From: Flavobacterium aquatile LMG 4008 = ATCC 11947
Lineage (GTDB): Bacteria; Bacteroidota; Bacteroidia; Flavobacteriales; Flavobacteriaceae
DNA length: 64,000 nucleotides
NCBI RefSeq assembly: GCF_000757385.1
Contig: NZ_JRHH01000003.1
Span: forward strand, 1 to 64,000
Direction: 5' to 3'
Under the pieces are notes generated by a model. It saw nothing but the letters and a program-made list of their open reading frames with translations, was not told the origin of the DNA and did not search any database. Below, piece after piece: positions 17,783-28,616 of the stretch (positions are counted from its first letter, which is position 1; the number at the start of each line of letters is the position of its first letter). A program made the position numbers and the translations under genes.

Positions 17783-19435
17783 TTAAATTTTCTCTAGCAA
17801 AATAATTCCAAATTCTGAATCAATAAGAACTTTTCCATTAATAACTTCTGATGTTTTTCCAGAATAGGCATCTTTAACTTTAGTTCCGTTTTCGAAAATT
17901 GTTCCAACAGAAATTTCTTTATTTCCAATGGGAAAATCCAATCCAACTAACACTTTATCAGTAAAATTGGCTTGAGAATATTCACGACTGAAAACATAAG
18001 GTGAAGTTGTTATTTGTTTATGAATTCCGGCACCAACTGCTGGATGATTTCTTCTAAATTGACCTAATTTTTGCCAATGCAAATTGATTTCTGCTGTTTT
18101 AGGATTGTTTTTTAAATCATCCCAATTCATAAACGAACGCAAAGTTGCGTCGCCTTGGGTGCCTTCAATGTCTAAAGAACGTGCCAATTCATCGCCATAA
18201 TATACTTGTGAAATTCCTGGCGCAAGTAATAATTTGGTTCCAGATTCGAATGTTTTTTCACGTTTTTTATCAAATGGCCAGCCGTCATCATGAGACGAAA
18301 CATAATTCATAACCGTATTTCCTTTTAAGTCATTTTGAAGGATAGTTGAGTATTTTGAAAACAAGGATTCGTAGTCCATTTTGGCTTCATTTCTAAAATC
18401 AAAATTGATTAGACCAGTAAAACCATTAGCGTAATAATCGACTTTTTTATCTCCAAAATCGTAAATTCTTTTATTTCCAATGTTGTAGCCATACACTTCT
18501 CCAACGGTAAAAAACGGATTGTTATCCAGAACTTTTTTTGGATTTTTAGCTTTAAATTCGGCGAAAGCTGCATCACAAACTTTCTTGAAATCGGCCCAAA
18601 CATCTTCTGTAGTGTGTTTTGCAGTATCAACTCGATAGCCGTCAATTCCGTAATCCACAATATAATCGGAAAGCCATTTCATTATATAGTATTTTGGCGC
18701 ACGAGGATAATTTGTTCTAGCAAAAAATGCGTTTAATTCGGCTATTTCTTCTTCGTAACGACCTTCTTTTTTCCATTTTTCGACTAAAAATGGAGGTAAT
18801 TCTACTGCTTGGTTGCTTTCGGTTTTTACATCGGGAAGATTTTCAACCAAGGTGCAAGCAATCGTATTTTCATAATTGTTGTATTGACATTTTGGTGAAG
18901 TTCGAACCCAATCACTTGGGAAAACTGAATCTTCAGATGTAACTGGTCCAGTATGATTGATAACCGCATCTAGCATAATTCTAATTCCTTTAGCATGTGC
19001 TTTTTGAACTAACTCAGCTAAGTCCTTTTTGGTTCCGAAATTTGGATCTAATGAGCTCCAATCTCGTGTCCAATAACCGTGAAATGCATACGAAAAACCT
19101 GTTCCTTCATCAACACCATCGTGAATTTGCTCCACAATTGGTGTCATCCAAATTACATTTATCCCTAAATTTTCGAAATAACCTTCATCTAATTTTTGAA
19201 TAATTCCACGGATATCGCCACCTTCAAATCCGCGTAATTTCCCAGTTGATTTGTTTCTGTTGTAGTTGACATCGTTGGTTTTGTCGCCATTATTAAATCT
19301 ATCGGTTAGTAGAAAATAAACGTTGGCACTTTCCCAAACGAAAGGTGCTTTAGTTTCTTTTGATGCTGTTTCTTTTGTTGATTTACAACTTGAGAAAAGT
19401 GTTATAATTGCTATGAAGAACAATAGTTTTTTCAT
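17783..19435 (-). CDS. GH13 alpha-amylase-family lipoprotein
   Basis: 550 residues. A lipoprotein signal ends at Cys17 (LFSSC), so the enzyme is anchored in the envelope, possibly on the surface like SusG. The GH13 barrel has all four conserved regions: LDAVINHT (155-162), GIDGYRVDTAKH with nucleophile D270, FTVGEVYG with acid/base E313, and VSSHDDGW with D383. It would cleave alpha-1,4-glucosidic bonds of starch or maltodextrins. It lies 8 bases downstream of the second GH13 gene, in the same operon direction. Compared with Bacteroides SusG no separate starch-binding insert was recognised. Whether it makes maltose or longer products cannot be told from the sequence. Confidence 0.9.
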   Translation of the reverse strand: MKKLLFFIAIITLFSSCKSTKETASKETKAPFVWESANVYFLLTDRFNNGDKTNDVNYNRNKSTGKLRGFEGGDIRGIIQKLDEGYFENLGINVIWMTPIVEQIHDGVDEGTGFSYAFHGYWTRDWSSLDPNFGTKKDLAELVQKAHAKGIRIMLDAVINHTGPVTSEDSVFPSDWVRTSPKCQYNNYENTIACTLVENLPDVKTESNQAVELPPFLVEKWKKEGRYEEEIAELNAFFARTNYPRAPKYYIMKWLSDYIVDYGIDGYRVDTAKHTTEDVWADFKKVCDAAFAEFKAKNPKKVLDNNPFFTVGEVYGYNIGNKRIYDFGDKKVDYYANGFTGLINFDFRNEAKMDYESLFSKYSTILQNDLKGNTVMNYVSSHDDGWPFDKKREKTFESGTKLLLAPGISQVYYGDELARSLDIEGTQGDATLRSFMNWDDLKNNPKTAEINLHWQKLGQFRRNHPAVGAGIHKQITTSPYVFSREYSQANFTDKVLVGLDFPIGNKEISVGTIFENGTKVKDAYSGKTSEVINGKVLIDSEFGIILLEKI

Positions 19436-19443
19436 TATTTGTA

Positions 19444-21279
19444 CTATTTTAATTCCAAAATTAAAACTGATTTTCCTTCAATTTGAATGTCATTTTTTAA
19501 ATCAAATGATTTATCTGTTAGAATATCTTTTCCAGAGTTGTATTTTGAAATATTTTCTTGAAATCTATTTGTTTTGAATGTTTTCGATTCTGGACTGTTG
19601 TTAATCACTACCATTACGCTTTCTAAATCATTGTGTCTAAAATAAACATAAACATTATTTTCTGGAATATAATGAGTAGTTTTTCCTGTATGAATAACCG
19701 ATTTTGTTTTTCTCCATGTAAATAATTTTGATGAAAAATCGAAGAATTTTGCTTGTTCTGCTGTTCTTCCTGATTTAGTGAAAGCGTTATTTGCATCACC
19801 ATTCCATCCGCCAGGAAAATCTTTTCTGATATCGGCATCGCCCAATTTGTCTTTGTTTCCAGCCATTCCAATTTCTGAACCATAATAAATTTGAGGAATA
19901 CCACGAACAGTTGCAATTAAGGTCATTGCCATTTGGTATTTCTTAAAATCGTTTTTGTAAATTTCGTTGAAACGTTGCGTGTCGTGATTTTCTGCGAAAA
20001 CCAATAATTTATTCGGATTTGGATACAAGAAATCATTGGTGAAATTCTCGTATGCTTTTATCATTCCTTTATCCCATGAACCATTGTCTTCATTGAACAT
20101 CGAACTTATAGCATCGTGCAAAGTAAAATCCATAACACTTGGCAAGTACGAATTGTAGTTTTGAATTGCTCCAATTTTACTATCTTTTTGCCAATAGGCC
20201 ATTTGCGCTTGATCGTGCATCCAAACTTCTCCAACAATGTTGAAATTTGGGTATTCGTCTGTAATTGCTTTAGTCCATTTAGAGATTCCTTCTTTGTCGT
20301 TGTAAGAATACGTGTCGACTCTAAATCCGTCTAAATCGGCATACTCAATCCACCAAATTGCGTTTTGTGTTAGGTAATTTAAGACTAATGGATTAGATTG
20401 ATTTAGATCGGGCATTGATGGAACAAACCAACCATCCATACAATTTTTTGTGTCAATTGCTGATGCATTGGTGTCGAATTGCGTGGTCATTCTGTAGTTA
20501 GATTGTGAATAACCCGGAAATTGATGAATCCAATTGTAAGTTGGTAAATCTTTGTACATCCAGTGTTTCCAACCCCAATGATTGGTAACATAATCCATGA
20601 TGTTTTTCATACCGCGTTTGTGTAATTCGGCACTTAATTTCACATAATCTTCGTTAGTTCCATATCTTGGATCGATTTTATAAACGTCTGATTGACCGTA
20701 ACCGTGATACGAATGTCTTTCGTCGTTATCTTCGTTTAATGGTGTTGGCCAAAGTGCAGTTGCGCCTAATTCTTTTAGATAATCTAGATTTTTTATAATT
20801 CCGTCAATGTCGCCACCATGTCTTCCACCAGGAAGTTCACGATTTCCTTTTTCTGTGACTGATTTATCGCTGTCGTTGTTTGGATTTCCGTTTGCGAATC
20901 TATCGGGCATTATTAGATAAATAACATCAGAAGCATCGTAACTTTTTCGCAAAGCTGAGTTTTCTCTACGTGTTTTTAAAGAATAATTTTGTGTGAAAGC
21001 TACTTTTTTGTTTTTTGAAAAAGAGAAAACAAAATCTTGAGCTGCTGTATTTTTAGTATTGATTGTTACGAAAACGTAGTTAGGGTTTTCGGTTTTTTGG
21101 ATGCTTTCTATTACCATTGAATTGGATGTAGTTATATCATATTGCGCAATATTTTTTCCGTAGAACATAATTTGCACATTTGATAATTTCATATCTGACC
21201 ACCAAAATGGAGGTTCAACACGTTCTACTTGAGCGAAAAGTGATGTTGTAAAAAGTAGTAGTAATAAGATTTTTTTCAT
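19444..21279 (-). CDS. GH13 neopullulanase/cyclomaltodextrinase-like periplasmic enzyme (SusA-like)
   Basis: 611 residues. A signal peptide (cleaved after about residue 16, SLFAQ) directs it to the periplasm. Residues about 17-105 form the N-terminal beta domain of cyclomaltodextrinases (VERVEPPFWWSDMKLSNVQ). The GH13 barrel carries DYVTNHWGW (229-237), LDGFRVDTYS with nucleophile D322, IVGEVWMHD with acid/base E351, and AENHDTQRF with D433. The family breaks imported maltooligosaccharides, cyclodextrins or pullulan pieces, the role of SusA in Bacteroides. Its position beside GH97, GH65 and susCDE supports this. The product range is inferred. Confidence 0.9.
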   Translation of the reverse strand: MKKILLLLLFTTSLFAQVERVEPPFWWSDMKLSNVQIMFYGKNIAQYDITTSNSMVIESIQKTENPNYVFVTINTKNTAAQDFVFSFSKNKKVAFTQNYSLKTRRENSALRKSYDASDVIYLIMPDRFANGNPNNDSDKSVTEKGNRELPGGRHGGDIDGIIKNLDYLKELGATALWPTPLNEDNDERHSYHGYGQSDVYKIDPRYGTNEDYVKLSAELHKRGMKNIMDYVTNHWGWKHWMYKDLPTYNWIHQFPGYSQSNYRMTTQFDTNASAIDTKNCMDGWFVPSMPDLNQSNPLVLNYLTQNAIWWIEYADLDGFRVDTYSYNDKEGISKWTKAITDEYPNFNIVGEVWMHDQAQMAYWQKDSKIGAIQNYNSYLPSVMDFTLHDAISSMFNEDNGSWDKGMIKAYENFTNDFLYPNPNKLLVFAENHDTQRFNEIYKNDFKKYQMAMTLIATVRGIPQIYYGSEIGMAGNKDKLGDADIRKDFPGGWNGDANNAFTKSGRTAEQAKFFDFSSKLFTWRKTKSVIHTGKTTHYIPENNVYVYFRHNDLESVMVVINNSPESKTFKTNRFQENISKYNSGKDILTDKSFDLKNDIQIEGKSVLILELK

Positions 21280-21303
21280 TGTAGTTGTGGTTTCTTATTG
21301 GTT

Positions 21304-21367
21304 TGCTGAAACGAGTTTGACATGACAAATTATGCGGTTTTGTCAATCTGAACTTGTTTCAGATTCT
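21304..21367. repeat. Palindromic repeat pair downstream of the GIY-YIG gene
   Basis: Two inverted copies of a roughly 25-base unit: tgctgaaacgagtttgaca... (21304-21327) and its reverse-oriented partner tgtcaatctgaacttgtt... (21341-21367). Units of the same family occur at 21707-21732, 21746-21772 and 21798-21823 on the other side of the GIY-YIG gene. Within several units the halves pair as a short hairpin (7-base stem, 5-base loop). Confidence 0.8.
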
Positions 21368-21370
21368 ATT

Positions 21371-21679
21371 TTATTCTTTAGTTTTTAATTTCCACAAGTC
21401 CTCCCAGTTAGGATTACTTTCTTCAATTAAATTTATTTTCCATTGACGATGCCAATTTTTTAGTTGTTTTTCTCTGCCAATTGCATCATCGATGTATTGA
21501 AATTCTTCAAAATAAACTAATTTGAATAATTTATATTTTGAAGTGAAAATACTTCCATTCCCACTTGAATGTCTTTCCATTCTATCATCAATTCCACCAG
21601 TTACACCAATATATAACGTACCATTTGGCTTATTTGTAACTATGTAAACCCAATAATTATGATAGACTCGATTTGGCAT
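21371..21679 (-). CDS. GIY-YIG nuclease-domain small protein (UPF0213/URI type)
   Basis: 102 residues, one GIY-YIG domain. WVYIVTN (10-16) and TLYIGVTGGIDDRMERH (21-37) give the two tyrosine strands and the conserved Arg; a downstream Glu (GREKQL region) could bind metal. Stand-alone proteins of this size are common and poorly characterised in Bacteroidota. No signal peptide is present. It interrupts the starch-use gene order between the SusA-like GH13 and GH97 genes, and is bracketed within about 120 bases by five units of one palindromic repeat family. That suggests it arrived together with, or acts on, the repeats. No function in starch use is implied. Confidence 0.85.
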   Translation of the reverse strand: MPNRVYHNYWVYIVTNKPNGTLYIGVTGGIDDRMERHSSGNGSIFTSKYKLFKLVYFEEFQYIDDAIGREKQLKNWHRQWKINLIEESNPNWEDLWKLKTKE

Positions 21680-21706
21680 GTAAGAAATATAAATTTAATT
21701 TATCGT

Positions 21707-21823
21707 GATGCTGAAACAAGTTCAGCATGACAAGCGATGTGCTATTGTCAATCTGACCTTGTTTCAGATTCTGTTTATTTTAATTATATTTTATTGAGAT
21801 GCTGAAACAAGTTCAGCATGACA
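21707..21823. repeat. Cluster of three palindromic repeat units upstream of the GIY-YIG gene
   Basis: Units at 21707-21732 and 21798-21823 are identical over 26 bases (GATGCTGAAACAAGTTCAGC...). The unit at 21746-21772 is in inverted orientation. Each direct unit contains TGCTGAA/TTCAGCA arms around a 5-base loop. The same family occurs on the other side of the gene at 21304-21367. They could act as terminators, but the arrangement around one gene is more like a REP cluster. Confidence 0.85.
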
Positions 21824-21836
21824 AAAGAAATAAAAC

Positions 21837-24008
<2,172 letters not shown>

Positions 24009-24023
24009 CTACTATTTAAATAT

Positions 24024-26330
24024 TTATACTGTAACTAAACTATTTGGCTCTACCAAAACTTCGTTTCCATTTACAACAACACTAATTTCTTTATCACCTT
24101 CTAAAGAAAATTGGGTGTCATTTTGATTTACAGAAACTTTTAAAATTTGGTTTCTAAAATTAATTTTAAATGAATAACCTTTCCATTCTTTTGGGATTTT
24201 TGGTTCAAAATGTAAGGTGTCATTTTTAACACGCATTCCACCAAATCCTTCAACAATACTCATCCAAGTTCCAGCCATAGAGGTAATGTGACAACCTTCT
24301 TCAACTTCTTTGTTGTAATCGTCTAAGTCTAAACGAGAAGTTCTAAGATAGAATGTGTAAGCCATATCCATTTTGTCTAATTTGGCAGCTTGAATCGAGT
24401 GAACGCAAGGAGACAATGAACTTTCATGAACCGTAAATGGCTCGTAAAAATTGAAATGTTTCTCTAATTGCTCTTTTGTAAAATGATCTTCAAAGAAGTA
24501 AAACCCTTGTAAAGTATCGGCTTGCTTGATGTATGGCGAACGCAAAACTCTATCCCAAGACCATTTTTGGTTTATTGGACGCTGGCTTTTATCTAAATCT
24601 TTTACTTGAACTAAATCTTTATCTAAGAATCCATCTTGTTGCAAATAAACATCATGTTCTTCAGAAAATGGGAAGTACATATTGCCTGAAACTTTCAACC
24701 ATTCTTGTAATTCGGCATCTGATAATTTTACTTTTTCGATGATGCGTTTGTGATCTTGAGGATATTCTAATGATACTTTCTGAATTTGTTCATGCGTATA
24801 ATCGATACACCATTTTGCAATATAATTAGTGTAAAAATTATTGTTTACGTTGTTTTCATATTCATTCGGACCAGTAACTCCAAGAATCATGTACTGATTT
24901 TTGTTAGTTGAAAACGAAGCTCTTTGATGCCAGAAACGTGCAATTCCGATTAAAACTTCCAATCCTTTTTCTGGAATGTAAGAGTAGTCACCAGTATATC
25001 TATGATAGTTAAAAATGGCAAATGCAATCGCTCCATTTCTGTGAATTTCTTCGTGGGTGATTTCCCATTCGTTATGACATTCTTCACCATTCATAGTGAC
25101 CATTGGATACAACGCTGCACCATTGGTAAATCCTAAATTATCTTTAGCATTTTCTATTGCTTTGTCTAATTGATTGTATCGGTATGTCAATAAATTACGA
25201 GCAACTTGTTGGTCTTTAGTCGCCATATAAAACGGAATGCAATAGGCTTCTGTATCCCAATAAGTAGAACCACCATATTTTTCGCCAGTAAATCCTTTTG
25301 GACCAATATTTAGTCGAGAATCTTTACCTAAATACGTTTGATTTAATTGAAAAATATTGAAACGAATTCCTTGTTGTGCTTTTACATCGCCATCGATAGT
25401 GATGTCACTCATTTCCCAAATTTTTGCCCAAGCAGCAATTTGATCTTGTAAAAGTTGATTGTATCCTTTTGCTAAAGCTGCTTTTATAGCATTTTCAGCT
25501 CCAGTTTGCGTGTTCTCGTGATTTAATGATACTGTGTAACCTGCCAATTTTTGAATTGAAGATTTTTCACCTTTTGCAACAGCAACTTCATACGTGAATT
25601 GTACTTTCTCTTTATCCGATTCAACATTTGATGGAAAAAGATTTAAATTTTTATCGTTCAACAAAATGCTGTTTTGCATAAAAGTTGTCGCAATAAAATG
25701 AGTTTTGAACGTTCTTGCCGTTACAAACGCTTCATTATTATTGTGATTTACATCTAATGGTTCCCAAAATTTCTCTTCCCAATTGGCATCCTCATTGGTA
25801 ACTCCAGCATCGATGTATGGTTTGTAGATGATTTTTGCGTCTTTATTTAACGGAGTAATTTCGTAGTTTATCACGCCAACCTCGTCCAAATCTAATGAAA
25901 GAAAACGATTTACATTTACTAAAATTTGAGTTCCATTTTGCAAAGTTGCTTCAAAAGAACGTCTGTAAACACCTTGCTTCATATTCAATTCACGACGGAA
26001 ATTTTTAATTTCTGTACAGGAATTTAAATCGAATTGTTCTCCGTTGATTTCAATGTCAATTCCAATCCAATTGGGTGCGTTTAAAACTTTGGCAAAATAT
26101 TTTGGATAGCCATTTTTCCACCAACCCACTTTAGTTTTGTCTGGATAATATATTCCTGCGATGTAACTTCCTTGAAAAGTTTCACCGGTATATTTTTCTT
26201 CAAAATTCGCTCGTTGTCCCATCGCACCATTTCCGATACTGAACAAACTTTCAGACGACTTTACTCTTTCTGCATCAAATCCTTCTTCAATGATGGACCA
26301 ATTGTCTGGTTGTATATAATCTTGGTTCAT
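24024..26330 (-). CDS. GH65 family disaccharide phosphorylase (probable maltose phosphorylase)
   Basis: 768 residues without a signal peptide, so cytoplasmic. It has the GH65 N-terminal beta domain (SLFSIGNGAMGQRANFEE near 28-45), the linker/barrel segment GEKYGGSTYWDTE near 349-361, and the catalytic-acid region NEWEITHEEIHRNGAIAFAI near 420-439. Family members split maltose, trehalose or kojibiose with phosphate, giving beta-glucose-1-phosphate and glucose. The adjacent beta-phosphoglucomutase and MFS sugar transporter make maltose the likely substrate. The choice between maltose and other alpha-glucobioses is inference from the starch locus. Confidence 0.92.
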   Translation of the reverse strand: MNQDYIQPDNWSIIEEGFDAERVKSSESLFSIGNGAMGQRANFEEKYTGETFQGSYIAGIYYPDKTKVGWWKNGYPKYFAKVLNAPNWIGIDIEINGEQFDLNSCTEIKNFRRELNMKQGVYRRSFEATLQNGTQILVNVNRFLSLDLDEVGVINYEITPLNKDAKIIYKPYIDAGVTNEDANWEEKFWEPLDVNHNNNEAFVTARTFKTHFIATTFMQNSILLNDKNLNLFPSNVESDKEKVQFTYEVAVAKGEKSSIQKLAGYTVSLNHENTQTGAENAIKAALAKGYNQLLQDQIAAWAKIWEMSDITIDGDVKAQQGIRFNIFQLNQTYLGKDSRLNIGPKGFTGEKYGGSTYWDTEAYCIPFYMATKDQQVARNLLTYRYNQLDKAIENAKDNLGFTNGAALYPMVTMNGEECHNEWEITHEEIHRNGAIAFAIFNYHRYTGDYSYIPEKGLEVLIGIARFWHQRASFSTNKNQYMILGVTGPNEYENNVNNNFYTNYIAKWCIDYTHEQIQKVSLEYPQDHKRIIEKVKLSDAELQEWLKVSGNMYFPFSEEHDVYLQQDGFLDKDLVQVKDLDKSQRPINQKWSWDRVLRSPYIKQADTLQGFYFFEDHFTKEQLEKHFNFYEPFTVHESSLSPCVHSIQAAKLDKMDMAYTFYLRTSRLDLDDYNKEVEEGCHITSMAGTWMSIVEGFGGMRVKNDTLHFEPKIPKEWKGYSFKINFRNQILKVSVNQNDTQFSLEGDKEISVVVNGNEVLVEPNSLVTV

Positions 26331-26420
26331 TTTATTATAAGTTTAAAAAGTTTAGAAGTTTAAAAGTGTTTTTCTATAAACTCTTGTGATCTCTATACTC
26401 TATATTCTATTTTCTTTTCT

Positions 26421-27074
26421 CTAATTTATAAGTGCTTCAATGAAAGAAACATCAATAAATGTAAAATCTTTAAAATTGTATTTTGCTTCGTGTAATATTT
26501 TATCATCACCAATTCCGACGCTTGTCATGTTGGCAATATTTGCGGCTTGAACGCCAGCTACAGAATCTTCAAAAACGATAGCATCTTCATTTTTCGCGTT
26601 CAATAATTGTGCAGCTCGCAAGAAAACTTCTGGATCTGGTTTTGCATTAGAAACATCATTTCCGTCAACAATTGCATCAAAAAGAGGCAAAATTCCAGTT
26701 TTTTCAAGAATAGGTCTTGCATTTTTACTTGCCGAACCTAATGCTATTAATTGATTTTTATCTTTAAGATAATGTAAAACAGGAAGAACTCCTGGTAAGA
26801 TTTCACTTTCATCGATATCTACCAAATAGGATAAATAATCTTCGTTTTTTTGGAAAAGCCATTTGTTTTTATCTTCTTGAGAAGCGGTAACATTTCCTAA
26901 TTCTAAGATTATATCAAGTGATCTAACTCTTGATACTCCTTTTAATTCTTCGTTGTGTTCTGGTGTAAATTCGATTCCGAGTTCTTGAGCTAATTTTTGC
27001 CAAGCCAAAAAATGATATTTTGCTGTGTCAACAATTACTCCGTCAAGGTCGAATATGAATGCTTTTTTTGACAT
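26421..27074 (-). CDS. pgmB: Beta-phosphoglucomutase (HAD superfamily)
   Basis: 217 residues. The HAD motif FIFDLDGVIVDTAKYH puts the phosphate-accepting Asp at D9 and the general acid/base Asp at D11. A four-helix cap follows (FLAWQKLAQELGI), then LGSASKNARP near 116-125 and FEDSVAGVQAA near 168-178 complete the fold as in beta-phosphoglucomutases. It converts beta-glucose-1-phosphate from the GH65 phosphorylase to glucose-6-phosphate. Its start codon overlaps the stop codon of the MFS gene by one base (TAATG), indicating translational coupling. It lies 90 bases upstream of the GH65 gene. Confidence 0.92.
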   Translation of the reverse strand: MSKKAFIFDLDGVIVDTAKYHFLAWQKLAQELGIEFTPEHNEELKGVSRVRSLDIILELGNVTASQEDKNKWLFQKNEDYLSYLVDIDESEILPGVLPVLHYLKDKNQLIALGSASKNARPILEKTGILPLFDAIVDGNDVSNAKPDPEVFLRAAQLLNAKNEDAIVFEDSVAGVQAANIANMTSVGIGDDKILHEAKYNFKDFTFIDVSFIEALIN

Positions 27075-28426
27075 TATTTGGTGTCTACGTTATCTTTAAC
27101 TTTTATTACTAAAATTGCAGCAATAAGGAAACTAAATCCGCTCATTACGATGGCATAAATGGCGTGATCGCCATAAACATATTTTACAAGTGGTCCGCCA
27201 ATTAAGGCATTTACTATTTGTGGAATTACTATAAAGAAATTAAAAATTCCCATATAAACTCCCATTTTCTTTGGTTGAATTGAACCTGCTAAAATGGCAT
27301 AAGGCATTGCTAAAATACTTGCCCATGCAAATCCTACAAGAACCATTGAAAATATTAATGCTTCTTTGTTTGGCATAAAATACATAGATATTAATCCGAT
27401 TCCTCCCAAGACTAAAGAAAGTGCATGCGTTTTTCTTCTTCCAATTTGCTTTGCAATGTAAGGTAATGCAAATGCTACAATTGCCGAAACAAGATTGTAA
27501 ACTCCGAAGATGATTCCAACCCAATCTCCAGCAGATTGAAATTCTGGACTTTTTGTGTCGTCAATATTTAATCCGTAAATGTGTTGTGCAATTGCAGGAG
27601 TTGAAAAAACCCACATTCCGAAAAGTCCAAACCAAGAGAAAAATTGTACCCAACTAAGTTGGCGCATAGTTTCGGGCATTTTGGCAAAATCAGTAAAAAT
27701 ATCAGTTAATTTTGATTCTTTTACTGGTTCACCCATCGCCGCTTGATGTTCTTTTTCATCACTAAATTTAGACAATTCTTCAGGCGAATATTCTTTAGTT
27801 GTAAATATGGTAACTAGAATAGAACCTACAAGAATTAATGCTCCAATAATAAATGAATAAATTAGATTGTCTGGAATTGCAGAAGTTTCAGTTGCTAAAT
27901 TGCTAACTCCAAACCAATTGTTTAAAACGTATGGTAACCAAGATCCAACAACAGCACCGATTCCAATTAAAGCAGTTTGAACACTAAATCCAAGTGTATG
28001 TTGATCGGCACGAAGACTATCGCCAACCAAGGCTCTAAAAGGTTCCATTGCAATATTGAAAGAGGCATCCATAATCATCAACATTCCTGCACCAACCCAA
28101 AGAGCCGGCAAGAAAGCTATAAAAATTTCGGCTTGTGGCATTAAGATTAATCCGATTGATGCCAATAAAGCTCCAGCTAAAAAATAAGGTTTTCTTCTGC
28201 CAAATTTTCCCCAAGTATTGTCGCTATAATGACCAATTATCGGTTGAACAATTAAACCCATTAAAGGAGCAATTATCCAAAACCAAGATAATTCGTGTAC
28301 ATCGGCACCAAATATTTGAAGAATTCTACTAGCATTGGCATTTTGCAAGGCAAAACCCATTTGTATCCCCAGAAATCCGAAACTCATGTTCCAAATTTGC
28401 CAGAAACTTAACTTACGCTTTTCCAT
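27074..28426 (-). CDS. MFS maltose/oligosaccharide transporter (GPH/SLC45-like)
   Basis: 450 residues with about 12 hydrophobic helices. The loop after helix 2 reads QPIIGHYSDNTWGKFGRRKPYF, a D-x-x-x-G-R-R-x-P motif of the GPH/SLC45-type sugar transporters rather than of drug exporters. Similar proteins stand beside GH65/pgmB in Flavobacterium maltose loci and carry maltose across the inner membrane. First gene of the minus-strand operon, coupled by a one-base overlap to pgmB. A leader of about 190 bases separates it from lacI and contains that gene's terminator, an inverted repeat (28453-28471), a shared motif (28488-28507) and a degenerate operator. Confidence 0.9.
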   Translation of the reverse strand: MEKRKLSFWQIWNMSFGFLGIQMGFALQNANASRILQIFGADVHELSWFWIIAPLMGLIVQPIIGHYSDNTWGKFGRRKPYFLAGALLASIGLILMPQAEIFIAFLPALWVGAGMLMIMDASFNIAMEPFRALVGDSLRADQHTLGFSVQTALIGIGAVVGSWLPYVLNNWFGVSNLATETSAIPDNLIYSFIIGALILVGSILVTIFTTKEYSPEELSKFSDEKEHQAAMGEPVKESKLTDIFTDFAKMPETMRQLSWVQFFSWFGLFGMWVFSTPAIAQHIYGLNIDDTKSPEFQSAGDWVGIIFGVYNLVSAIVAFALPYIAKQIGRRKTHALSLVLGGIGLISMYFMPNKEALIFSMVLVGFAWASILAMPYAILAGSIQPKKMGVYMGIFNFFIVIPQIVNALIGGPLVKYVYGDHAIYAIVMSGFSFLIAAILVIKVKDNVDTK

Positions 28427-28452
28427 TATCGTAATTTATAGATTTATAAAAC

Positions 28453-28471
28453 GATAAGCGATGTGCTTATC
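28453..28471. promoter_or_regulatory. Inverted repeat in the leader of the transporter operon
   Basis: GATAAGC (28453-28459) and GCTTATC (28465-28471) are perfect arms around a 5-base loop, 27 bases upstream of the MFS start. No T-run follows on the minus strand, so it is more likely an operator or a leader hairpin than a terminator. Confidence 0.5.
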
Positions 28472-28487
28472 AAAACTTAATTTTATT

Positions 28488-28507
28488 TTCGAAGTAAAAG
28501 TATAAGC
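28488..28507. promoter_or_regulatory. 20-base motif shared with the susC promoter, copy 1
   Basis: This segment (TTCGAAG...GTATAAGC) matches 29814-29833 at 19 of 20 positions. It lies 61 bases upstream of the MFS start. On the minus strand it contains TACTTTTA, one base off TAnnTTTG, which could be the promoter of the transporter operon. Confidence 0.55.
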
Positions 28508-28528
28508 TTTGATTTATTTTGGTAAAGA

Positions 28529-28577
28529 TAAAAAACAATTTCAATTGTAGAATAAAGTCTACTTCAAATTGAAATTG
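28529..28577 (-). terminator. Terminator of the LacI-family gene
   Basis: Arms CAATTTCAATT (28536-28546) and AATTGAAATTG (28567-28577) are perfect over 11 bases, with a second inner stem (GTAGA/TCTAC). On the minus strand a run of T residues (28529-28535) follows, so it stops lacI transcription before the MFS operon. Confidence 0.85.
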
Positions 28578-28585
28578 ATTGTTTA

Positions 28586-28595
28586 CGAAAACGTT
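28586..28595. promoter_or_regulatory. Degenerate LacI-type operator (half of the susC palindrome)
   Basis: CGAAAACGTT repeats the left 10 bases of the perfect palindrome at 29744-29757, after which the symmetry breaks. It lies between the lacI stop and its terminator, about 160 bases upstream of the MFS start. Confidence 0.4.
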
Positions 28596-28616
28596 ATATG
28601 TTGATAAATAGTTGGT

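Noticed and set aside
21304..21823. CRISPR-like array
   Set aside because: Units are palindromic, alternate in orientation, and surround a gene; no equal-length spacers and no cas genes.
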